Part shown: positions 9,407 through 17,212 of the stretch, piece after piece
Numbering within the stretch: the first letter of the stretch is position 1
How the letters are laid out: the number at the start of each line of letters is the position of its first letter
Notes under the pieces: generated by a model
The model's input: only the letters and a program-made list of their open reading frames with translations
Databases searched by the model: none
Told to the model about the DNA's origin: nothing
DNA from: Mesorhizobium sp. B2-3-12
GTDB lineage: Bacteria > Pseudomonadota > Alphaproteobacteria > Rhizobiales > Rhizobiaceae
Length of the DNA: 64,000 nt
Direction: 5' to 3'
Assembly (NCBI RefSeq): GCF_006442205.1
Contig: NZ_VFVR01000006.1
Coordinates: 333,777 to 397,776 of the forward strand
Translations under genes and position numbers: made by a program

Positions 9407-9423
9407 TGCCGAACAGTAGCATG

Positions 9424-9477
9424 TTGACAAAACAGGGCAACCGGTCTGTTTTGTCAAACAGGACGATCACCCTGTTT
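9424..9477. promoter_or_regulatory. tandem operator palindromes for the TetR repressor
   Basis: Perfect 12-bp arms TTGACAAAACAG (9424-9435) and CTGTTTTGTCAA (9446-9457) surround a 10-base spacer. A second inverted repeat follows, AAACAGG (9456-9462) and CCTGTTT (9471-9477), with 8 bases between the arms. Together they give four AAACAG half-sites between the divergent TetR and NIPSNAP genes. Binding by the adjacent TetR protein is inferred. Confidence 0.8.
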
Positions 9478-9489
9478 TGGAGAACGCGG

Positions 9490-10260
9490 ATGAGCCAGAC
9501 CCCAAATGCCACGCCGAAGCCGGCGGCAGCACGCGCCTCGCCGATCGTCGAATTGCGCCAGTACACGTTGAAACCTGGCCGGCGCGAAACGTTGATCGAG
9601 ATCTTCGACACCGAGTTCATCGAAAGCCAGGAGGACGCGGGGATGAGCATCATCGGCCAATTCCGTGACCTGGACCGCCCCGACATGTTCGTCTGGATGC
9701 GCGGTTTCGAGAGTATGGAGGCCAGGAAGGACGCTCTGGTCGCGTTCTATGACGGCCCCGTATGGTCGGCGCACCGCGATGCCGCTAATGCGACGATGAT
9801 CGATTCCGACGATGTGCTGCTGCTGCGGCCGGCATGGCCGGATGCCGGCTTCGATCTCTCGAGGTTGCGCCGGCCAACGGCCGCCATGGCCAAAAGCACA
9901 AGCGATCGGAATCGCTTGCCCGGTGTGGTTGAGATTTCGATTCATCATTTGCGGACGGGCGCCGAGGCCGACTTTGCCGAGCACTTCCGGGTCGAGATGG
10001 TCCCTCGGCTTGCCCAAAACGGCGCCCGCCTGCTCGGCGCCTTGCTGAGTGAGCCGGCCGTGAACACCTTCCCGCGGCTTCCCGTACGCGCCGGAGAAAA
10101 CGGCTTCATCGCCGTCATCGGCTGCCATGACGCCGATGCCAGCCATCGCCTCGCCGCTTCGCCGGCGTGGCAGGCGCTCGGCCAGAGCATGCAAGCGGTT
10201 TGCACAAAACCGGCCGAGACGTTGCGGCTGGTGCCCACGGCCCGATCGCTGTTGAGGTGA
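9490..10260 (+). CDS. NIPSNAP family protein
   Basis: A 256-residue soluble protein with two ferredoxin-like (dimeric alpha-beta barrel) NIPSNAP halves. The first begins IVELRQYTLKPGRRETLIEI and includes GQFRDLDRPDMFVWMRGF; the second begins VVEISIHHLRTGAEADFAEH. No catalytic role is established for bacterial members. The ATG at 9490 has GGAG upstream. The gene is divergent from its likely TetR repressor, suggesting that it is induced by a small molecule, possibly as a detoxification or catabolic enzyme. Confidence 0.85.
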   Translation: MSQTPNATPKPAAARASPIVELRQYTLKPGRRETLIEIFDTEFIESQEDAGMSIIGQFRDLDRPDMFVWMRGFESMEARKDALVAFYDGPVWSAHRDAANATMIDSDDVLLLRPAWPDAGFDLSRLRRPTAAMAKSTSDRNRLPGVVEISIHHLRTGAEADFAEHFRVEMVPRLAQNGARLLGALLSEPAVNTFPRLPVRAGENGFIAVIGCHDADASHRLAASPAWQALGQSMQAVCTKPAETLRLVPTARSLLR

Positions 10261-10396
10261 TCAGCGGCCGGACGACATTGCCGCGATCGCCGCAAAGGCC
10301 GGATCTTGGCCGGTCGACCGCCGAAGTTCATACCCTGCGATAGCCTGATGGCTTGACCCCGTCGCGCACATGCGGTGCGATCCCTCCGGTTGATGC

Positions 10397-10438
10397 CAAG
10401 TACATGGTGACAAGTACATGGTGACAAGCGCATGGTGA
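10397..10438 (+). repeat. three tandem 14-bp direct repeats upstream of the SDR gene
   Basis: CAAGTACATGGTGA occurs at 10397-10410 and 10411-10424, and again as CAAGCGCATGGTGA at 10425-10438. The array ends 8 bases before the SDR start codon, so it occupies the leader region. Confidence 0.85.
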
Positions 10439-10446
10439 GGTGAGCG

Positions 10447-11238
10447 ATGAGGCTTCGCGGCAAGCGGGCGGTGATCACCGGTGGCTCGGACGGCATCGGC
10501 CTGGCGATCGCCGAGGCGTTTCTGCGCGAAGGCGCAGAGATCCTGATCGTCGGCCGCGACGCGGGCAAGCTCGAAGCCGCTCGCGAAAAGCTGACGGCTT
10601 CTGGCCCAATCGGCAGCGTTGAGCCAATCGGCAGCGTTGAGACGGTGTCGGCCGATCTCGCCGCCAGACCCGGCGTCGCTGCGGTGGTCGAGCACGTAAA
10701 GGCTGCCGCCCGGCCGCTCGACGTTCTCGTGAACAATGCCGGTGTCGCCTATCTCGTGCCGTTCGAGACCGTCAGCGAGGCGCAGTTCCAGCACTCCTTC
10801 GCGCTCAATGTGTCGGCTGCCTTTTTCCTCACCCAGGGGCTGTTGCGGTATTTCGGCGCCGGCGCATCCGTCATCAACATCTCGTCCTATTTCGCCAACA
10901 AGATGATCCCGAAGCGGCCGTCCAGCCTCTATTCCCTGTCCAAGGGCGCGCTGAATTCGCTGACCAAATCGCTAGCCTTCGAACTCGGCCCGCGCGGCGT
11001 CCGCGTCAATGCCATCGCGCCCGGCACGGTCGACACCGCCATGCGGCGCAAGACCGTCGAAAATCTGCCGGTCGAGGCGAAGGCGGAGCTGAAAGCCTAT
11101 GTCGAGCGCAGCTATCCGCTGGGCCGCATCGGTCGACCCGCAGACATCGCCGGCATGGCAATCTATCTCGCCAGCGACGAGGCCGCCTGGACCAGCGGCG
11201 CGATCTTTGCCATCGACGGCGGGTACACGGCCGGGTGA
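10447..11238 (+). CDS. short-chain dehydrogenase/reductase
   Basis: A 263-residue classical SDR. The NAD(P)-binding motif TGGSDGIG is at residues 11-18, NNAG follows near residue 97, and the catalytic Ser and Tyr-x3-Lys are visible in NISS and YSLSK. The C-terminus has the usual IDGGYTAG end. Such enzymes oxidise or reduce alcohols and ketones; the substrate is not deducible. An 18-bp in-frame duplication at 10606-10641 repeats PIGSVE twice just after the second beta-strand. The region upstream carries three 14-bp repeats. Confidence 0.9.
   Translation: MRLRGKRAVITGGSDGIGLAIAEAFLREGAEILIVGRDAGKLEAAREKLTASGPIGSVEPIGSVETVSADLAARPGVAAVVEHVKAAARPLDVLVNNAGVAYLVPFETVSEAQFQHSFALNVSAAFFLTQGLLRYFGAGASVINISSYFANKMIPKRPSSLYSLSKGALNSLTKSLAFELGPRGVRVNAIAPGTVDTAMRRKTVENLPVEAKAELKAYVERSYPLGRIGRPADIAGMAIYLASDEAAWTSGAIFAIDGGYTAG
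10606..10641 (+). repeat. 18-bp perfect in-frame tandem duplication inside the SDR gene
   Basis: The unit CCAATCGGCAGCGTTGAG occurs twice without mismatch (10606-10623 and 10624-10641) and encodes PIGSVE twice. It adds six residues in a surface loop of the nucleotide-binding half. Confidence 0.95.
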
Positions 11239-11250
11239 ACTGCCTGGCCG

Positions 11251-12216
11251 CTATGGCGCGGCAACTTCACCAGCGGCGCTTTCCACAAATCCAAGAGCGC
11301 CCACAACGTCCAGGATCTGAAGGCGAATCCAGCGATGAGGGAGCTCGTCGTCTCGGCGTGCGTGCCAGTACATCCTGATTTCAGGAACGGCAATGGGAAG
11401 TGGCGGCTCGAAGATGGCGAGAGGCAGGGTCTTGGCTGCCCAAACCGCGAACTGCCTGGGAACCGCGGAAAGGTAGTTTCCGTTTGCGACGGCCAACGCG
11501 ACAGCCTGAAAGTGAGGCAGTGCCAGGCTTACACGGCGGCTTCGCCCAATTTTACGGAGCGCCTCGTCGGTGGAGCCCGACATCGATCCGTCGATAGAGC
11601 GAAGAACGTGCGGCAGTTCGCAAAAAAGCTCAAGCGGAATCGGCTCGCCGCCTGCGATCCCCGCCAGTCTGATTGCAGCATTGTTTTGCGCCGCAATGAT
11701 TGCGAAGGGCGAATGGAACAGCGGTACACTGGAGACCCAGTCCAAGACCTCCAGCGGGCGTTCGAGAGCCACATCGATTTCATCGTCCTGGAGCAGCCGC
11801 GAAACATCGCCGCGCGCGCTGTCGAGAAACCGTAACGACGCATGCGGCGCGGTAGCCGCGACGCGCACCGCCAGTGTCGGCATCAGCAGCATGGAAAAGA
11901 AGTCCGCCCCCATGAGCGTGAAGGTTCGCTCAAGTTCCGCCGGCTCGAACGAATACGCCGAATGAAAGGCGCGTTCGATCTCGCGCAGTGCCGCGCGCAC
12001 CGGCTCCGTCAGGCTTTCGGCGCGCGGGGTCGGCACCATGTCGTTGCCGCGCCGCACGAACAGCTGGTCGTTGAGGACATGACGCAGGCGATTGAGCGCG
12101 GCGCTCACGGCGGGCTGGCTCAGCCCGATCTGCTCGCCGGCGCGCGTCACGCTTCGTTCGCGCAAAAGCGCATCGAGCACCCTAACCAGATTGAGGTCGA
12201 GCGCATTTAAATTCAT
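11251..12216 (-). CDS. LysR-family transcriptional regulator
   Basis: A 321-residue LysR regulator. Residues 1-60 form the winged helix: LNLVRVLDALLRERSVTRAG followed by LSQPAVSAALNRLR. The rest is a periplasmic-binding-like ligand domain. The LNALDLNLVRVLDAL beginning is like the NodD/LinR/SyrM branch of the family. I start it at the ATG at 12216, the usual family N-terminus; a start at 12234 is also possible. It is divergent from the cupin gene (105 bases apart), which is its best candidate target, and convergent with the SDR gene. Confidence 0.88.
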   Translation of the reverse strand: MNLNALDLNLVRVLDALLRERSVTRAGEQIGLSQPAVSAALNRLRHVLNDQLFVRRGNDMVPTPRAESLTEPVRAALREIERAFHSAYSFEPAELERTFTLMGADFFSMLLMPTLAVRVAATAPHASLRFLDSARGDVSRLLQDDEIDVALERPLEVLDWVSSVPLFHSPFAIIAAQNNAAIRLAGIAGGEPIPLELFCELPHVLRSIDGSMSGSTDEALRKIGRSRRVSLALPHFQAVALAVANGNYLSAVPRQFAVWAAKTLPLAIFEPPLPIAVPEIRMYWHARRDDELPHRWIRLQILDVVGALGFVESAAGEVAAP

Positions 12217-12321
12217 GGCATCAATCCGCCCCATACGATCATTGGATTTCCATCGGCGGCATGCACCTGATCAGATCCTTCCGACGGCGACCCGTCCGAG
12301 GGCAACAAAGGAGGAAGAACC

Positions 12322-12801
12322 ATGACAATGACCGTCGGGACCATTACAGGCAAGGAACTCTTCTGGTTCAACAACACACTGGTTGCCGTTCGGATCTCGT
12401 CGGCCGAGGGCGAGGACGCCATCTGTGTCGTCGAGCACCGAATGCCCCATGGCGACTCTCCGCCGATGCATGTGCATCGACACGAGGACGAGGTGTTTCA
12501 TATCCTAGAAGGACAGCTGCGCTTTCGGATCGACGGACAGGAGCGGGTCGCTGGTACCGGCGAGACCCTCATTGCCCCGAAAGGCCTGCCGCACACATAC
12601 AGGGTCGAATCTCCAGAAGGTGCGCGCGCTCTGACCGTCACGCGCGGCCCCGGGTTCGAGACGATGCTGCGTCGGGCGAGCCGCCCCGCCGGAAAGCCGG
12701 AGTTGCCGCCGCTGTCGGAGCCGACGCCCGAGATGATCGAGGCTCTGGTGCGGATCTGCGCTGAAAATGGCATCGATATTGTCGGTTCGCCCTTGAGTTG
12801 A
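12322..12801 (+). CDS. cupin-domain protein
   Basis: A 159-residue single-cupin protein. Metal-binding motif 1 is clear: PPMHVHRHEDEVFHILEGQL (about residues 48-67) gives His, His and Glu ligands; motif 2 is around LPHTYRV. It resembles quercetin-dioxygenase-like small cupins. The start at 12322 has GGAGGAAG upstream. Its divergent LysR neighbour suggests substrate-induced expression. The reaction is unknown. Confidence 0.88.
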   Translation: MTMTVGTITGKELFWFNNTLVAVRISSAEGEDAICVVEHRMPHGDSPPMHVHRHEDEVFHILEGQLRFRIDGQERVAGTGETLIAPKGLPHTYRVESPEGARALTVTRGPGFETMLRRASRPAGKPELPPLSEPTPEMIEALVRICAENGIDIVGSPLS

Positions 12802-12956
12802 GAACGCGAAGCCGCCGATCTCTCCTCCAAAGGTTCCAGTGGGGAGATCGGAAGCATCTTCAACCGATTTGCATCCGCAGCCGCGTTATTCTCCGCTTGA
12901 AGCCATTTGTGCAACGCGATACGCCCTTGCGCAAATCGACAGACCGGAGACTTGCC

Positions 12957-14354
12957 GTGAGCGCGCCAAAGACCAGAACCGAAACCGATACGTTCGGCCC
13001 CATCGAGGTTGCCGCCGACCGTTATTGGGGTGCGCAGGCGCAACGCTCGCTGGGCAATTTCAAGATCGGCTGGGAAAAGCAGCCGGCTTCGATCGTGCGC
13101 GCGCTGGGCATCGTCAAGCGGGCGGCGGCGGAAGCCAATATGGAGCTGAAGCGGCTCGACCCGGCCATCGGCAAGGCGATCATCGAGGCCGCGCAAGAGG
13201 TCATCGACGGCAAGCTCAACGACCACTTTCCGCTGGTGGTCTGGCAGACCGGCTCGGGCACGCAGTCCAACATGAACGCCAATGAGGTGATCTCGAACCG
13301 GGCGATCGAGATGCTGGGCGGCGACATGGGCTCGAAGAAGCCGGTGCACCCGAACGACCACGTCAATATGAGCCAGTCGTCGAACGACACCTATCCGACG
13401 GCCATGCACATCGCTTGCGCCGAGCGGATCATACATGACCTGATCCCGGCTCTGCACCATCTGCACAAGGCGCTCGCAGCCAAGAGCCGGGACTTCAACC
13501 ACATCATCAAGATCGGCCGCACCCACACGCAGGACGCCACCCCGCTGACGTTGGGCCAGGAATTTTCCGGCTATGCCGCGCAGGTCGCCTCGTCGATCAA
13601 GCGCATCGAGCAGACGCTGCCCGGCCTACAGGAACTGGCGCAGGGCGGCACCGCCGTCGGCACCGGCCTCAACGCGCCGGTCGGCTTCGCCGAGCGGGTG
13701 GCCGATCGCATCGCCGCCATATCGGGCATCGCCTTCGTCACCGCGCCGAACAAGTTCGAAGCGCTCGCCGCCCACGATTCCATGGTGTTCTCGCACGGCG
13801 CCATCAACGCGGCGGCCGCGGCACTGTTCAAGATCGCCAACGACATCCGCTTCCTTGGCTCAGGTCCGCGCTCGGGCCTTGGCGAGCTCTCTCTGCCGGA
13901 GAACGAGCCCGGCTCCTCGATCATGCCCGGCAAGGTCAACCCAACCCAGTGCGAGGCGATGACGCAGGTCTGCGTGCAGGTATTCGGCAACAATGCGGCG
14001 CTGACCTTCGCCGGCAGCCAGGGCCATTTCGAGCTCAATGTCTACAACCCGCTGATGGCGTATAATTTCCTGCAGTCGGTGCAGCTGCTGGCCGACGCTT
14101 CGGTCTCCTTCACCGACAATTGCGTCGTCGGTATCGAGGCGCGTGAGGACAACATCAAGGCGGCGCTCGACCGGTCGCTGATGCTGGTGACGGCCCTGGC
14201 GCCGACCATCGGCTACGACAACGCCGCCAAGATCGCCAAGACGGCGCACAAGAACGGCACGACGCTGCGCGAGGAAGCGCTGGCCACCGGACTGGTCAGC
14301 GAAGCCGATTATGACCGGCTGGTGCGGCCGGAGGACATGACGCATCCGGGATGA
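12957..14354 (+). CDS. fumC: class II fumarate hydratase
   Basis: A 465-residue enzyme that hydrates fumarate to L-malate in the citric acid cycle; class II enzymes are iron-free homotetramers. Conserved segments are visible: TGSGTQSNMNANEV, SSNDTYPTAMHIA, GRTHTQDATPLTLGQEF, and the family signature GSSIMPGKVNP near residue 320 with its flexible catalytic loop. The GTG at 12957 with GGAG about 8 bases upstream gives the normal FumC length and start (SAPKTRTETDTFGPIEV). The open frame upstream has no homology. It is monocistronic. Confidence 0.96.
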   Translation: MSAPKTRTETDTFGPIEVAADRYWGAQAQRSLGNFKIGWEKQPASIVRALGIVKRAAAEANMELKRLDPAIGKAIIEAAQEVIDGKLNDHFPLVVWQTGSGTQSNMNANEVISNRAIEMLGGDMGSKKPVHPNDHVNMSQSSNDTYPTAMHIACAERIIHDLIPALHHLHKALAAKSRDFNHIIKIGRTHTQDATPLTLGQEFSGYAAQVASSIKRIEQTLPGLQELAQGGTAVGTGLNAPVGFAERVADRIAAISGIAFVTAPNKFEALAAHDSMVFSHGAINAAAAALFKIANDIRFLGSGPRSGLGELSLPENEPGSSIMPGKVNPTQCEAMTQVCVQVFGNNAALTFAGSQGHFELNVYNPLMAYNFLQSVQLLADASVSFTDNCVVGIEAREDNIKAALDRSLMLVTALAPTIGYDNAAKIAKTAHKNGTTLREEALATGLVSEADYDRLVRPEDMTHPG

Positions 14355-14718
14355 CGCGATCCACCTGTTTGTCTTCGCAGCCATCTCAAACGTTCGCAAT
14401 TTGCCGGGACCTCTCGTCATCGTTGGCGCAGCGACGCGAAGCGGCGCAGACCCTAGGATGACGACGGGCTGAGCGTTTCGGCCTATCTCCAAGGCAAGCG
14501 ATGCGATACCAGCGCCATCCTGTCAGGCCGAGTAACCAACATTTTTCGGGGTGAGAATTTTCTCCCGTCGCCGCACCGTCCGATACAAATTTCGCGCATC
14601 CTGTCCGTTCACGGAAATGTATGCCCTGTGAACAATGTGTCGCCACATAGCCGACTTTGGTGAACAGTCGGCATCGTCTATCTCTGGGGTCATTCAAAAC
14701 CCATTCGGAGAGTCACCC
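14355..14718. other. 364-bp gap without a recognised gene
   Basis: I see no gene with a ribosome-binding site here. Short frames on both strands lack family features. The last part, including CATTCGGAGAGTCACCC, is the leader and ribosome-binding site of the DoxX gene. Confidence 0.6.
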
Positions 14719-15141
14719 ATGTCCATCAACGCTTCCGCCGCCGGCGCCGGCACCACGTCCAACAGCGCTGTCACCATCCTCATCGGCCGTATCCTGCTCG
14801 CGGTCATTTTCCTGCTTTCCGGATTCGGCAAGCTCACGGCCATTTCCGGCACCGCCGCCTATTTCGGCGGCCTCGGCCTGCCGGTACCGACGGCCACGGC
14901 CGTCATCGTCGGCCTGATCGAACTGCTTGGCGGCCTCGCCGTACTCGTCGGTTTCCAGACCAGGATCGCCGCCTGGGTGCTCGCTGTCTTCACGATCGCG
15001 ACCGGTCTTGTCGCCCACACCGGCTGGGCCGACCAGATGCAGATGATCCAGTTCCTCAAGAACGTCGCCATCACCGGCGGCTTCCTGCTGCTGGCTTCCT
15101 CGGGCGCCGGTGCCTATTCGATCGACGCCAAGCGCGGCTGA
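14719..15141 (+). CDS. DoxX family membrane protein
   Basis: A 140-residue integral membrane protein with four predicted helices, beginning after a Ser/Ala-rich N-terminus. Family features are LSGFGKLTAISGTAAYFGGL (helix 1 and the FGKL motif) and FLKNVAITGGFLLL (helix 4). DoxX-type proteins are linked to redox or oxidative-stress functions, though mechanism is uncertain. The start at 14719 follows GGAG. A terminator follows, and a paralogue lies 124 bases downstream; the two are likely separate transcripts. Confidence 0.9.
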   Translation: MSINASAAGAGTTSNSAVTILIGRILLAVIFLLSGFGKLTAISGTAAYFGGLGLPVPTATAVIVGLIELLGGLAVLVGFQTRIAAWVLAVFTIATGLVAHTGWADQMQMIQFLKNVAITGGFLLLASSGAGAYSIDAKRG

Positions 15142-15162
15142 GCCCTTCCTTCCAAGGACCTG

Positions 15163-15198
15163 AAAAAAGCGGCGCGGAATTTTCCGTGCCGCTTTTTC
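15163..15198. terminator. bidirectional rho-independent terminator
   Basis: The stem GCGGCGCGGAA / TTTCCGTGCCGC with flanking AAAAAA and TTTTT runs follows the first DoxX gene. Confidence 0.85.
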
Positions 15199-15264
15199 GT
15201 TGTCAAATTGCAGGCGTAGACTGCGATTGGCTGCCGGTGGCCCGCGCCGGCAAGGGAGGTCGCC

Positions 15265-15669
15265 ATGGTCCGCAACGCATTGCTTCTGGTTTCGCGGCTG
15301 CTGTTTGCCGTGCTGTTCGTCCCGTCCGGCTTCCAGGCACTCGCCAACATTGCCGGCACAATCAATTATTTCGCCGGCCTTGGCCTGCCGCTGCCGGCGC
15401 TCGCCGCCTGGGGCACCGGGCTTTTCGAGCTGATCGCGGGGCTGCTGATCCTCGTCGGGTTCCAGACGCGAATCGTGGCGCTGCTGCTGGCCGCCTTCTG
15501 CATTGCGGCGGGCTATATCGGCCATTATGGCCAGGGCGGCGGCGATGCGACGCTGGCTTTCCTGCACCAGCAGATGCTGATGAAGGATATCGCGATTGCA
15601 GGCGGTTTCCTGGCGCTTGCCATGGCCGGCGCCGGCGCATGGTCGGCCGACGGGCGCGGTGCGGCCTGA
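15265..15669 (+). CDS. DoxX family membrane protein (second paralogue)
   Basis: A 134-residue four-helix protein related to the gene at 14719: both share the PSGFQAL/LSGFGKL segment, the YFAGLGLPLP/YFGGLGLPVP segment, and ILVGFQTRI. The ATG at 15265 has an AAGGGAGG ribosome-binding site. It converges on ppx with only 7 bases between stop codons. The two copies probably arose by an old tandem duplication; identity is now only moderate. Confidence 0.9.
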   Translation: MVRNALLLVSRLLFAVLFVPSGFQALANIAGTINYFAGLGLPLPALAAWGTGLFELIAGLLILVGFQTRIVALLLAAFCIAAGYIGHYGQGGGDATLAFLHQQMLMKDIAIAGGFLALAMAGAGAWSADGRGAA

Positions 15670-15676
15670 GGCCGCC

Positions 15677-17212
15677 CTATTTCACCGACACGCTCGGTCC
15701 GCCTTCGACCGACAGCACCAGCCGGCGGTTGGTGATCCGTGCCAGTTGCGCCAGCCGGCCAGCCGGACGCTCGCCATAGAGGTTCGAGAGCGAAGCCGGC
15801 AACACCAGCGCCAGCACGCCGTTGGGGCGGTTCTCCCATTTCAGCCTCGGCATGACGCCGGGCATCGCCGCCGTCAGCAGATAGACAACCCGCATCATCG
15901 CCGCCAGCACACGGGCGCGCTCCAGCAGGCTCGGCGGTGCCAGCGCCTTGATCTCGGGCGCGATCCCCTCGTTGAAGACGCCGTCATGGCGGTAGGCGTT
16001 GGTCAGCGCCAGATAGGCGCGGCCGGGGTGATCGACACCGATGAAGGACGCATGCGCGATGATGTTGAGCGATTGCTTGCCGCGATATTCGGGATGGGCG
16101 CGCCAGCCGATATCGGCGAGCAGGCAGGCGGCGTGGCGATAGCGCGCTTCGTCTTCCGTCTCGTCGATGCCGAAGGCCTTGAAGGCCTTGCCGGTCCATT
16201 CGACCAGATCATGCGCGTGGTGGACCGAACGCGAGCGCAAAAGCGCAAGCTCCTCGGCGGCCGAGATCAGCGGATCGGCCTTCTGCTCGGCCGCGTCGAG
16301 CAACGAATAGAGAAAGCCTTCGCGCACGCCTTGCGCCGAAACGACGATCCTCGACGGCTGCATGGCCGTCATGATTTCCTGCAGGACGAGAGCGCCATAT
16401 GGCAGCAGCGAGCGGCGGTTCTTGGAGACGCCCTCGATACCCCTCACCTTTTCGACCTCGCCCCTGGCCACCTGCTTAAGGAAGCTTTGTGCGCTTTCGG
16501 CCGAGATTTCGTAGTGGTGCATGACGCCGAGCGGGTAGTTGTTCATCTCCATGTGGAGCCTGGCGAGGTTTCGCCAGGTGCCGCCAACGGCGTAGAAGGT
16601 CCTGCCCTGCCCACCCTTCAACAGCTTGGCCCGGGCGAGTTCCTGGCGCGCGATCTTCTGCGCCTGGACAAGCGAGTTCTTCGCCATGTCCTGCAGCCGC
16701 AGGCCGCCGAGCGGCAGCGTGATGCCGTCGCCGATCGCCTCGCCATCGATGTCGATCAGCTCCAGGCTGCCGCCGCCAAGGTCGCCGGCGATGCCGTTGG
16801 CCGGATGAAAGCCGGAGATGACGCCGAGCGCGGAATAATGCGCTTCCTGGCGGCCCGAGAGCACGCGGATCTCGGTCTTGAGCACATCCTCGGCGCGATG
16901 GATAAAATCGGGACCGTTGATTGCCTCGCGGGCGGCGGCGGTCGCCAGCACGTACATGTGTTCGGCGCCGGCCTGATCGGAGAGCGCGCGGAAACGGCGA
17001 AACTCGTCCATCGAGCGCGCCACACCCTCGGGGTCGAGTTTCCCCGTCGAAACGATGCCGCGGCCTAGGCCGGCCAGCATCTTTTCGTTGAACAGCGTGG
17101 TCGGCGAACGCGCCAGCCCCTCATAGACGACGAGGCGGATCGAATTGGATCCGATGTCGATGATGGACAGCGGTCGGCGGTCCTGCAGCCGGCCCTGGGA
17201 ATTGGACAGCAT
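15677..17212 (-). CDS. ppx: exopolyphosphatase / guanosine pentaphosphatase, Ppx/GppA family
   Basis: A 511-residue enzyme that removes terminal phosphates from inorganic polyphosphate. The N-terminal actin-like ATPase domain shows the phosphate-binding motif IIDIGSNSIRLVVYEG at residues 17-32 and the GDLGGGSLELIDI loop near 140. A C-terminal helical region follows. Its start codon shares one base with the ppk stop codon (TGATG), so both are read from one transcript and are coupled. Making and degrading polyphosphate from one operon is the classic arrangement. Confidence 0.94.
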   Translation of the reverse strand: MLSNSQGRLQDRRPLSIIDIGSNSIRLVVYEGLARSPTTLFNEKMLAGLGRGIVSTGKLDPEGVARSMDEFRRFRALSDQAGAEHMYVLATAAAREAINGPDFIHRAEDVLKTEIRVLSGRQEAHYSALGVISGFHPANGIAGDLGGGSLELIDIDGEAIGDGITLPLGGLRLQDMAKNSLVQAQKIARQELARAKLLKGGQGRTFYAVGGTWRNLARLHMEMNNYPLGVMHHYEISAESAQSFLKQVARGEVEKVRGIEGVSKNRRSLLPYGALVLQEIMTAMQPSRIVVSAQGVREGFLYSLLDAAEQKADPLISAAEELALLRSRSVHHAHDLVEWTGKAFKAFGIDETEDEARYRHAACLLADIGWRAHPEYRGKQSLNIIAHASFIGVDHPGRAYLALTNAYRHDGVFNEGIAPEIKALAPPSLLERARVLAAMMRVVYLLTAAMPGVMPRLKWENRPNGVLALVLPASLSNLYGERPAGRLAQLARITNRRLVLSVEGGPSVSVK

